Part shown: positions 53,131 to 64,000 of the stretch, one piece after another
Layout: each line of letters starts with the position of its first letter
Position numbering within the stretch: the stretch's first letter is position 1
Assembly: GCF_021018805.1 (NCBI RefSeq)
Contig: NC_086251.1
Coordinates: 17,155,098-17,219,097 of the forward strand
Length of the DNA stretch: 64,000 bases
Direction: 5' to 3'
Source of the DNA: Prinia subflava
Taxonomy: Eukaryota > Chordata > Aves > Passeriformes > Cisticolidae
The notes under the pieces: model-generated
Database searches by the model: none
What the model saw: only the letters and a program-made list of their open reading frames with translations
Told to the model about the DNA's origin: nothing
Made by a program: the position numbers and the translations under genes

Positions 53131-54304
53131 CTTTTGAAAAAAAGATGAATGAAAGTTTCTAAGGCATATATAGGAGTATGAGTATCTCATAACTAAAGGT
53201 CTGAGGATACAGAACTACCAGAGGGGGTTATAGCTTTAAAGAAGGATGGCTGTGGGGTAATCTAAGGAGTGGTACATAGAGAAGTCAGAATCAAAACAGG
53301 AGAAGAACTTTATATTTGCAGTAGTAGCAGACAGTTATAGCAATAAGGAAGAAATTAGGAATTGTACGAATGGTATTGCTGATCAAAAAATGTGTAAAAG
53401 TAAGGAGAGAGAAACCAAGCATTTCTAATGATCTGCACCTGGAAAATAAGTGGAAGATAAATAGAAACTGTAATGAAAGGGACAGCTGGATGAATGATAG
53501 ACGATGGAGGTCAAGCCTCTGTGAGAACCAGCAATTTGAGAGAGTGAGAAATGAAAGAGTCAGAAATAGCTAAGACCTCTTCAGAAGTGCAGTGAAGGTA
53601 AGTCAATGTGTTAATTATTTCATCTATCATCTGCTAGTTGTTCCTCAAACGATACCTACAGAACTTGTTTATATCTAGAATTTGATTTGTATCTAACACT
53701 TAAATCACAGAAATTCAGTTGTCATGTCCTTTAATCCAGTCCAGTGCACTTACTTCCAGTAAGTGATCTTACTTCCAAAAAAATCTCTTACAGATCCCAC
53801 CTCTCAAGTCTCCAGGCAGGCTCTAAGACAGTATTCCTCCATTACCTGCTAATGCAGTTGCTCTCTTGTTGGTACTCAAACCAAAAATGAAACGTGCTCA
53901 TTACCATGAGTTCCTTTAGGCTACTTAAACCTCAGCATCCCCTCAGGAAAGCAGCCCTTGAACCAGTGCTAAACTCACTTCTTGCTATGTTTACTTGCAG
54001 CTGTTGAGACTCCCATTCTTTGTATGCTGGCCTGTTGATTCTCAGTTTTACACATCAATTTTGATTTTGCTGACCCGTTTCATACTAAATTTTTGTGGCA
54101 TGACTCCTAACTTCACTGACAAGATGTTTCTACCATAAGGCTGCAACATACAGTACTGTTTCCACAGCTCCAAAGTACTTCTTTCAGCTCCTATAGATTT
54201 TTTAAAAATTACTCAAAATCTTTATTTGATGATTGACACAAGTTTATTTATTACTGAAAGCAACAGCCACGATAGCTGGTCAGTCTCTCTACTCACATCT
54301 GCAC

Positions 54305-54530
54305 CGAGGTTCAGGGTAGATATTAGGGATGAATTAAACCATAGGAGTGTAATGCAACATGGAAACAGGCTGTCCAGGGAAGCTGATGAGTCTCAGTGCC
54401 TTAAGGTTTTCAAAACCAAGACAGACAAAGCTGTAGCTGACCCATAGCATCAGTAGTCCTTTTTTGAGTGGGAGGATGGACTACATAAACCCTCAGAGGT
54501 CGCTTCCAATCCTTGTTTCTATGATTCTGC
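54305..54530 (+). mobile_element. CR1 LINE 3' fragment, older copy
   Basis: GAGGTTCAGGGTAGATATTA, GGGATGAATT, ACAGGCTGTCCAGGGAAGCT, CTTAAGGTTTTCAAAACCAA and CGCTTCCAATCCTTGTTTCT with an ATGATTCTG end follow the CR1 3' order. The spacing is compressed, with small deletions. Only one tail unit remains. It is antisense to BRSK2. Confidence 0.85.
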
Positions 54531-57500
54531 ACATTTGTCCAATATTTCACTCCTGCACGCTCTAACAATCTGTCTGTCTAAGATTTCTTCATCCTTAATA
54601 TCTCCTCTCTTCCTGAGGCAGTATGTCATCAGCCTCAGACTTGACATTTGAGAGTCTGGACCCTGGCTCAATCTGTATTGAGATGCATATGCAGCCAAAC
54701 AAATGCAGAGCAACTCTAAATCATTGCTGTCTGCCAAAAAAGCAGGTCAGTTAGCAGGATGGTACAATGAAATACACAGCCCCTCAGTGCACTAGCAGCA
54801 AGTGGCTGTGGCCCAGCACCAAGCAGATCCCAGGTCCTTGGGCACTGGTAACTGGGGCTTTCCCCTAAAGGTATTCTCACTATCAGCCTTGCACGGCCAT
54901 GCAGGAAGGCAAGGACACCATTTCTCTTCAGAAATGAAGGCTTTGGTGCTCACAGATAGCTGAGGGGTTTTTTACTGTTACAGGCAGTATTTAGATCTGT
55001 TTCTACCAGCTGCTGGATCTCCATGTCAGTCTCTGTGAAATACACCTTTTTATTCTGATAATCTCGTGAGCAGGGCCCAGGTACCTCGTCTGTCACACTG
55101 GGGATATTCTGGTACTACAGAGCAACCAAATCTCCAGTTTGACTGCCCTGCTGCTCAGAAGGGGGTTGGTACTCTGAGGTATCTCCACAAGACTACGTCC
55201 TAATCCAAGTGCCTCTGAGGCTTCTACACTCATAGTTTACACTCCTAGAGGAAGAGGAAGTGAAAACACCACCCCAAATGACTGTGAGAACAGCTGTGTG
55301 CCACACTGCCCTGTGTCCAATGACCTTACCCATTTGTTCGTAAGTAAATGTTTTTATTTTCTGGATTTGATAAATCAGGGATCGATTTAAGAGGTTGAAA
55401 TGAGGATAAAACGAACCCATAATACCTAGAAGATAACATGTACTCTGTGTGTGTCTTTCCTTTGGAAGTGCTGCAGTGGATGGTGAGGGACAACAGGAGG
55501 TTAGCAAAGGACAGAAGGGATCTAGGAAAGAAATTCAGGGGCAGCTGAGGGACCAGGAGTGAAGAGAGGAAACTGATCAAAGAAAAGAGATAAGAACATT
55601 AGACTGAGGGGATTTATTTCAGGGGATTAGGACGGAAATATAAGAAGAAAGATCTCTAAGAAAGAACTTTATGCTGAAGTGTTTTGCAGATGAGGAGATT
55701 TCCCTCATTGATGACGGCAAGTTCTTTCTACTGGACTATCTACACACACACAGAAACACACATCAGATTTTTGACCACAGAGCTATGGTAAATTCCAGTC
55801 TATTACAAGGATCCATGGTGACAGATATCTGACAGTGTAACCAGGCTCCCAGAATACTGTAAAATGTAATCTATCAGGAATTCTTATAAGTCAACTATAT
55901 GTTTGTATCATGACTTTGAAATCTGCTTCAGGTACAATGAAGAAAACTAGTAACAAAATCCTCATCTCCTGATACATTTGTTATAATGGTTTTTGCATAT
56001 TCTGGTGAGTCCATTTTGGATCTTCTAGCCTTGGCTACAGAAGGATACAAAAAGCTATTAGGAACTGGAGGAATAAGCTAAAATGCACAGCCCAGTTCTT
56101 TATGAACAGACTTGAAATGAAACACAATTTATACAGGGTGCTATTATTTATTTCCTGTAGCTATGCCTGCATTTGAAACTTACAGATGATAAGAATGTTT
56201 GTCTCCTGGACCAACAGGAAAACCAAAAGCAGAAAAAAACCTACAGTGCTGCACTCTGTTGTGTTACACCTTGCATCAGTAACATTTCCTCACAAGTTTC
56301 CTACTCAGTGTACAGAAGAGGAGGTACTTGGGAGAGCTGCAGTGAAGAATGTTTGTGTCTGTGGTATATATGCCAGGAACAGGAACAAGTGATCCTGTTT
56401 TGTAGGCCAGATCCTTCTTCTTGAGTGTTGACAGCTATTCACCCCTGCCTTACCAAAATGTTCTAAAATCAGACTTTGAATGTGTTCATTTTAGCATAAT
56501 CTGGAGCACCAATTCCAGATTTCAAAAAAGAGTAATTAAAGATTTTGGTTGCCTGATTTTCACCAAGCATTCTGGAAAAAGCCAGCCTGGACCCCAGAAT
56601 TTCTTGCCATTTTTAAAAGTCCCTGTTTCCACCAGGGACAATTTATGATGTTATAAAAGAGATGTTATCAAGCAATTGCTGCTTGCTGAGAGACTGCAAG
56701 AGATGCACAAGTTCAAGATTAAACTCAATCTCACCTTCCCTATGGTTTGTTGAGAATTAAGGTAACATCTCCATTATCCCTCACACAACACAAAGCCTGT
56801 GCTGCTGCCTCCCCATGCAGCTGAGCACAACATGTTCCATTACACCACAGGATTCAGGAATACCAGGTGTTCTGACAAAGCAGCAATTTCTGCTCCCATG
56901 TTAGAGAAAAATCAACCATGCTATGACTGCAATTTTTGTCACGGTGTGGTAGCTGGGCTTGGGCTCTCTCAGTATTGGCACACCTGGAAAATTCTCTTGG
57001 AGTTGGACATGAAACACCATTTTGAACTGAAACTCAGAAGTCTCCTCTGTGTGGTGTGTGCATCCACAATAGGGGAAGGCAAACAATGGTTTATTGCTAC
57101 AGAAGTGCTCTTCATGAACAGACCAGTGTGTTAAATCCATCCTAGCTGTGGATACAGCATCTCAGAATGCCAGAAGGCAAGGAAGCAAGTTCAAAAACAG
57201 CACCTGGTAAAAGAGGAAATGCTCAAATACCTAAAACCTCACCACTGCAGAGATCAACATGCTCTGACAGCAGCAGAGCAAACCCACAGCGCAGTGCATC
57301 GAGCTCCATCTGACAGCTCTGGAACTAACAGTTAATTGCACTGGGATTGAGCCTTCCCAGATTTTTCCTAAATTTGTGCCAACTACTTAATAGCACAAAC
57401 TGCAGGGAATAGACCGAGTGAGGCCTGGTGTATACCTAACAAATGATCAGCAAAATGTTCATGTTGGATGGAAGCATGCAAAACAAACAGGAAAAGCCTG

Positions 57501-60469
57501 TATCCCCTAAATGGCAGTGCAATGCCAGTCCTTGGCTCTCAGCTGTACCAGTTAAATCTGCATTAAGTGACATATTTTTTTCAATCTGGGAAACTCATAC
57601 ACTAAGCAGTGCTAAGAAATGCTTCTTAAAGAAAGGTGGTGCTGGTGTACAAGGCACCATCCAGTTGTTTCAGCAAAAATTTAGGATGATCTTTGAACAA
57701 TGTCTTTACTCAAATGGTTTGACTGCTACATACAGGAATGGACTACATCCCTTAACTGGCATGGATCAGTTTACTGATATTTATGGTGTTTATTCTACAT
57801 GATAGGTGCAGGGTTAAATACCTGAAGCAACTGTGGTCTCAGTCAATCTGCTCAAGGATTTATGTCCCATTACTGCTAGAGCTGTTCTGATGCCATACTG
57901 GTTCTCTTTCCAAGAGGAGAGAAATATGGAATTAAAAGCCTTCCAGACAAAATTCTGGAATGTGAAATACAAACCAATATAAAATGGAGTTAGAAGTCTT
58001 TTCACCTGGGGTTCCCCTTGTCTTTCAGGGTAACTCCTACTGCTTGTCCTTCCCCCCAAAAATGAGCCTTGAGCCTGACAACAGCTGAGGATCTTGGTGC
58101 CTTCTACCACTCCCACATGTGGTGGTGTAGGGACACATCTTTCTAGCTGGGGTTGCTGGGTCTGCCCCAAAGCTGTGGACTCTTGGAGCCTGTCTCAAGG
58201 CTTCCAACATCTTGGCATGATACTGTCGGGCTCAGAGGCAGTGGGAGTCCCTGAACAGGCAGGACCTTCAGGTTCTCTGCTGGGGAAAAAGCAAAGAGGA
58301 GTCCTCAACAGCCTCCTACAAATACAGGGAGAATTCAAAAGAAACCTACATTTTGATATATCAGGAGTTCACTGAGATGAAGCTATTTCAAAGAAAACAC
58401 TTTAGCCAATCTACATCTTTTGATAAAACTAAGCTTTGCAAATGGAAGAGGAAGCTTCAGCAGGACGAACAATGCAAAATTAAACTATAGTCAGTCTCAA
58501 GTGCAAGGACAGTGCAATTACAGTGGAAACAGTCAAAGCTGAACAGAAAGGGATTTTACAGGCTAATTATTGACAGTAGCTTCACAGGTGGATGAGGACT
58601 GGAATGCTGTGCACACTTAGATGTCTCTTCTGCAGGAGCAGTTACTTCCCATCCAGACATTATGGTTATGATCAAGTGAAAAGAATGTAAAAAGCACTCC
58701 TTGAATTGAGCTAGCTCTGGTCTGGGCTCATGAGGGACATTTACTGCTTATGGCCAAGCCAGCACACGAGGGTGGTAGACTCTATGGCTGAGTGTTTGCA
58801 CACACAAGGCCGTGGGTAGAACATGCTGGGTACAACAGAGGTTTGAGCCAGACTGCTGTAACACAAATCAGAAGTAGGGTGGAAGAAAAAAGCCAATTAT
58901 TTTAATAGTTTGCCAAAATGCCTCAATTGATTATACTAACTTTAGAAAGGAAAAGGCAGTATGCACATTTGACAGGTTTGTTCCTCTGACAGGTACATCA
59001 TGTGCTCGTGATTCCCATTTGATTTCCTTCTTTAAGAATACCTCAAACTGTGCTCCTTGTATATGTGGTGGAAAGTGGAGGCGGAGAGTCATTCTCTGAA
59101 AGAAAACACAATTACCCACCTTCTTTAACTGCTCAAACAGATGACAAGTGAACAGGCTTTTGATGCTCCCTACCAGCTCCAGTTTAAAACAACACTCTGC
59201 ATTTTACATTCAGTAACAGATCCCTAAGCCCAAACTCCCTCTAGCAGGAGGGAGTCAGGGGAAAAAAAAACCATAACCCACCCTTTTTATTTTGCCCATA
59301 TTTTTCATATTGCAAGATGCATTTTTGTCTCATTGAACTCAGAAGAGAGACTTGCAGACAGGATGCTGTGCTGTGCTAACTGGGTTGCTGCTAGAATATG
59401 AGCAAGGGTCACAGAGACAGGGGCTAAGCGTGCGTTTGTGCACTCCTGGTCTTTGATGGGTGCCAGTCATTCCTGCAGTTTGTTCAGTGCCTATGCATGT
59501 TCCCCCGACACTTCTAACCTGCTCTCTTCCATGGCTAAAAGCTGGCAAGCATGTGGTAATGCTCCAGGTTAAAGATAAACCAGAATGAAGATGAGTGTGT
59601 AAGCGTGAATAAAGTAATTTTTTTTTTTTTTGCCACAAGTACAAGGTCCTCTGGGTTATTTTTTTCTCACAGCAATATGTCAGTCAATCAGAAGAATAAT
59701 AGATGAGTGTCAGCAAGTTAGCACAGTGCTCCTTAATCATGGAGTCCTGGAAAGTTTGATGAATTCTTTAAAACCTTTTTCTTGGTACTTCTTTTTAATA
59801 AATGGAAAAATTTCCCTCCCATCTGCTATTTTTAATATAATACCTCCAAAATCTTCTATGCCAATATTCTAGAGTCTTTTAAATGTATTTCACTGAGGAT
59901 ATCCCATGGCCTTGTCTCTTTGTTCATTTGTACACAATGGTGGAGGTACTCAGTGGGATTCAGCAGCAGCTTAATGCCATTTCCATAGCAATCAATAGCA
60001 AAACTCCTAAATACTGCAGCTAGAAAACAATTAGGCCACTATTGAATACATTAGAAAAAATATTGATTTGGTGGAATTGAGGTTTGGTGTTGGTGAGTTC
60101 AGCTTTGTTAGTGTCAGGGAAACTGCCCTTGCTGTGATCAAAGCTGAACTTGAATCAACTTCAGTCCACTTCTGCCTCAGATTTCGTTTCTTCCTGATGC
60201 TGTTCTGATATTCTGGTAATGATTTCTGTAGACCAGCCTGCAGCCAGCTGCTAAGGACAGCTAGGTCACCTAGTATCATAGTCTGTTCTTTTAAAAGTCT
60301 GAAAATAAGGTATTCCGAGTAGAAGCTCCTGTTCTTAAGAATTGCCTTCTTTAAATTCACTTGGGGGAGCCTAAGTTTCTGCTTCTACAGACTGCTTGCA
60401 CAAGTGCATCTCTTTATACCCCAGATAGAGAGATGGGACTTCTCACAGATTTCAGGTGTGTGATTGAAA
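54531..60469. other. Intron 2 stretch with no recognised element
   Basis: This is unassigned sequence with short open frames and a T run at 59618-59631. Nothing resembling BRSK2 exon 2, a nested gene or a structured RNA was found by eye. Confidence 0.55.
59618..59631. repeat. Poly(T) run of 14
   Basis: This is a plus-strand homopolymer in intron 2 with no further context. Confidence 0.8.
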
Positions 60470-60650
60470 TTCCCAGCTCCATGGATTTTCAGGCCAGAGA
60501 GGATATTGCATTGATCTAATCAGAGCTGATGCATTGCATGGATCAGGAAACCAACTGCTTCCTGCTTCAAGTCCAGCATCTGAAGATGAACTAGGATCTT
60601 GGTTTTTAGAAAAACACATTTGAGTGCAAGATGAAGTTTAATTATCTTTC
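60470..60650 (-). mobile_element. Ancient CR1-like element, reverse orientation
   Basis: ATGGATTTTCAGGCCAGAGA, GGATATTGCATTGATCTAAT, GCATTGCATGGATCAGGAAA, GAACTAGGATCTT and TTTTTAGAAAAACA align in order with the complement of old reptile-type CR1 3' ends (attttaaggccagaagggacc, gatcatctaatctgacc, gaactagagcatatcttttagaaaaacatcc). Unusually for its age, agreement continues for about 150 bases. Confidence 0.65.
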
Positions 60651-63600
60651 AGGAGAAAAACTCACTGGAGCTTTGGGTGGCTTGTTCCAATTAGTAACTT
60701 CATCCATGGTCAAACAGGCCTAGTATTTCTACATGTAATCTACCTATAGCTTACAACTATTAGTTTCCAATCAGCTTTTTATACCCAAGACTGTAATATC
60801 CTCGGTTATCACATGCCTATCCCCCTTATCAGTATTTACAGACCATGATTAAGCTATGTCTTAGCCTTCTCTTTAATAAACTAAGTCCCCTGAGTCTTAT
60901 AAAACACTATCTCAGTTTTCTTACTCAGATACTTTCTAAACTGTGCCCGATTTCTAAACTTTTTTCATTGAACAACAGGCATCTTAACCAGACATGCTGC
61001 ATTTCAGCAGTTTTTGCAATGAATTTAATGACAGCTATTACATGAATTTCTGTAGCAAAAGCGGGAAAAACAGAAAAAAGGACTAAGTCACAGAATGGAA
61101 GGGAATGAATGGCTTAAAAAGAGACAAAAGAACAACTGAAAGATAATGGAGAGGGAAGGAAAGACTCTAAAGTAGGATGAGGTAGCAGAGAGATAAACAC
61201 TTACTGAAGTAGAAGCTCAGGAGGATGGAAGAGATGATGAACAGACCATGCAAAGCAGTGGTTATTTACAAGTAGGCTTCTGTAAGTTAACCTGTCAGTT
61301 CCAAGAGGAACTGACACTCAATTCTCCTACCTATCCTTCCACTCAATTACTTCAGGCAATCAGGGATCTCCAATAGTGATCGCTGCAAGACCTTCTGTGG
61401 TTAAGAAGTGAATTGTGTGCAGAATTTTTTGGAAGGAGAACTCATTAGGCTGCAAGACACCAAACCAACTGACAGTCTCCCCAGACCCCACCACCTGTGA
61501 TACAACTGAGCTCCACAGCACTGGGACTGCTTTTCGTCCCATCCCCTGCCCTAGAAATACCTCCCTTGCTTCGAGGCCAGCACTGGAGGACTCAGAAGAA
61601 ACAAAAGGCACACTGACACAAAGCACACATATGGAGCTCTGGGCTGCAGTCATCAGGCCTGGGACATCTGTGGCTTTCTGAGGATGCCTGCATGTTCAAG
61701 TAATTAGACCAAGGCCAGCTGTCCCCTTCTCATTCTTCACCCTTTATGCTCCCATTGCTTCTACTACACTGTCTGTCCAAACAATGATTTGTCTGATGGA
61801 TCACCAAAGAGTAGGGGTTTTGTTGTTGTTTATTCTTTGAAAGGCGGGAGTAGAAGAGAGACGGTGAGACAGTAAAGAGAAGAAAGGCCTCTTCTGAGTA
61901 TATCCCATGAGACACCTCAGTTTCCAGATGAGCTTTTGCCATAGCAGAGGAAAGATTTGCTTTAACCTTTTATATTCTGAAATCATAAACTCCAAATGCT
62001 TCTAGTGGTACTGAAAATGCAGCCACTAGTAGTGAACCTGACTGCTCAGAAAACTTTATTGCTTTATAGATAACTCTGGTATTCTGGGCCTAATTTCCCT
62101 GTCAGTGATCCAGATGTAATCAGGGAAATTAATGAACCATATTTCAATCTCAAGACGCTCCCTGTAGCACACTGCTTTCTGAAATCTTTCCTCCCAATTT
62201 GTGCTAGAGCAAGCTAGAAGTGCTGTGGGACACAGGTCTCCACATCAGCAGGGTTTTGCAGTACCGCTGAAGAAACCCAGTGAAGCTTTTACCAGTTCAG
62301 GGAAGGCAGGAGCGAGAACAGAACCAGCCCTTCTCCCTCAGCTGTGAAATTACATATGTAGCTTTGCCCCAAAGCCAGGATCCCAGACAGGCCCAAGCTG
62401 GAGCTGGAGCCTGCGTTCAGCATGTCAGGGCATGACAAAGCAAAAGGCTGCGTGTGCACTGAGCAGCCCCATCCCTTGACAGGGCACCGAGTGCCTGGAT
62501 GATACATTCACTGCAGCCTGTGCTGCATCCTGCCTGCCCATGTATCATCTCCATAGCAGCAGTTCTGCTAATTGAGACCAGCTGCTTCAATTCCAAACTC
62601 TTCTCTCCAGAAATATCGATACTACAGCGTTATGATTAGAAAGCACTTTACCAAATGCTTCTCAATTCTGCACAGCTCAGATGAGGAGCAGCTGCAGAGA
62701 GAAGGGACAGTTCCCTGAACATACAGAATAAAACACTGCAAAAACACTGGAGAAATGAAGGCTACAAGAAGCAAGTCAAAACAGAATAAAGATTACAATG
62801 AAAGCAGCCTGCTGTATTTGCTTCTGCCTGTCACTTTAGATGCTGAAAGGACTGTGAGCAGACTTTTCCCTTATGCTCTAGGATAAATGGCCGTAGCACT
62901 GCACTGTTACAGCTTCATGTGGCAGGTGTGCATGTTTGTCAGATCCAGCTTTTCTGTCCAAGGAGGGATTAAAGCAAAATCCATCAATCTGGGCCTGGCT
63001 TGGAAGAGTAGCTGTGGTCTTGAATCATTTGGCTTTGGAGGCTGCTCTGCACGGCCCACTGGCAAAGAAAGTCACTGGAACTGATAGGCCGGTGGGAGGA
63101 CTTGCAAAGTAGGAATGCCTCCACACCAAGACAACTTGGCCTCACTGTTGGCTATTGCCCTGTGGCTGCTGGCTCCACACCACAAGCTGTCAGCTGGATG
63201 CTTCACAGTGGTCACACTGGGATTGCCAAAAGCTGCAAGCCCTTTTCCCCTCCAGCCAGACTGGATTAAACTGGCTAACAGTATTCTAAATTCACTTAGA
63301 AGTCTCAGGCCCCGTCTGTGACCACCAGGCACAGGGCATTCCTGAAAAGGCATCTGGTTACTGAATTTATGTAAGAACTGGGCAAACCACTTCAATCCCA
63401 TCTGTTATTCCAACCTCCTGAGCACAGAGAACAGAATCCTTGAAAGAGAAAATCTCACAAAGAAGGGTCTGACAATAAGCGTCACGATGCAACATGTAAT
63501 TTCCTCCTGAGATAGATGCTGTACAATCTTACAGAAAATGTGGCACGCTCCAGCATGTGGCTGTGTAAACAAGGTCCTAACACACCGTTTCACTACTCAG

Positions 63601-64000
63601 ATTTCATACTACAACCAAGGTAATGAAACAGAGCTAAAGCAGTGAGATTGCTTTGCTATGCTAAAGGATTTGCCTCCTACCCTGAAAATCAGTGAGGTAA
63701 ATAAAGTGCTTTATATAAATACCAGACAGTTTCTCTCACCAAACAAAATGCTCAAGTTTTTAAAAAATATTCCCATTATTTTGCTCCAGAATATATTCAG
63801 TGAATAGTGTCCCATTCAGATTTTACCATTTACACACAGTTTTCTTAGCTATTTCCTTTTCTAATTTTTGGTCTATATTAGAAGTCTGTTTGAATCCACA
63901 GTGCTTCAGGAGAGGGAATACATCAATGAAATTCCAGAAAGGTGAAGTCTGAACATGTTACAATTGAGTATAAACATTCAGAATCCTTGTCTGAAAAAAA
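60651..64000. other. Intron 2 stretch with no recognised element
   Basis: Unassigned, mildly AT-rich sequence reaches the window end. No BRSK2 exon 1 or 2 sequence and no CpG island, which would be expected at the main promoter, are present. Confidence 0.6.

Larger units (their letters stand above)
41831..54300. other. Intron 2 stretch with no recognised gene or transposon
   Basis: AT-rich sequence with A and T runs (42980-42994, 48423-48441), two short palindromes (43449-43467, 53117-53130) and two POU-like dimer sites (46422-46434, 52924-52936). Open frames reach 141 codons (45516-45941, minus strand) and 106 codons (47348-47668, minus strand), but none has a known domain or paired splice sites. 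Confidence 0.55.

Noticed and set aside
53700..53830. Possible further CR1 tail (TCACAGAAATTCAG and following)
   Set aside because: Only a few short matches are present and the motif order is not kept.

Overview
This window is vertebrate nuclear DNA, almost certainly avian. The evidence is CR1 LINE fragments with the typical bird 3' tail (repeated ATTCTATG-type units at 16099-16115), few other recent transposons, one compact CpG island, and coding sequence only as short exons with GT/AG splice sites. There are no operons, ribosome binding sites or long conserved ORFs. The largest open frames (about 140-161 codons) look like chance ORFs or lie antisense to a CR1 element.

The one gene I can support is BRSK2 (SAD-A; brain-selective serine/threonine kinase 2, AMPK-related family), on the minus strand. 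Two consecutive internal coding exons are present. The exon at 16381-16466 encodes the alpha-C region (about residues 63-91 in human numbering). The exon at 3947-4087 encodes the hinge to alpha-E part of the kinase domain (about residues 91-138, ending one base short of the Cys codon before the HRD catalytic loop). Their reading phases fit: TAT TT joins G TAT TTG. I call them coding exons 3 and 4 from the human protein order. The HRD/DFG exon must lie left of position 1, since I do not find it in 1-3946. The exon with the ATP-binding lysine and the start-codon exon must lie right of 64000, or are missing from the assembly, since I do not find them in 16467-64000. The window is therefore part of intron 4 (1-3946), exon 4, all of intron 3 (4088-16380, 12.3 kb), exon 3, and at least 47.5 kb of intron 2.

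Intron 4 holds a CpG island (about 588-1240) with a promoter-like cluster of CCAAT, YY1-like, CRE-like and Sp1-like sites, flanked by an AT-rich block with homeodomain- and GATA-like motifs. Intron 3 holds a MIR-like CORE-SINE, a CR1 3' end carrying a small insertion, and a longer CR1 tail. It ends with a 63-nt pure pyrimidine tract; in the pre-mRNA this is a G-rich, quadruplex-capable run 30 nt downstream of the exon 3 donor. That donor overlaps a second GT four bases further on, and use of the second GT would put an in-frame stop at the junction.

Intron 2 is mostly unremarkable. It holds scattered old repeats: MIR-like copies near 16961, 32740, 39500 and 41659; CR1 fragments near 22570, 23311, 54305 and 60470; and a degenerate palindromic repeat near 21860. 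It also holds simple repeats, a perfect 14-bp hairpin at 35755-35792 and some isolated motif matches. I found no tRNA, rRNA, CRISPR array, viral gene or novel multi-gene system. Repeat family names come from remembered consensus features, not from a search, and their boundaries are approximate.
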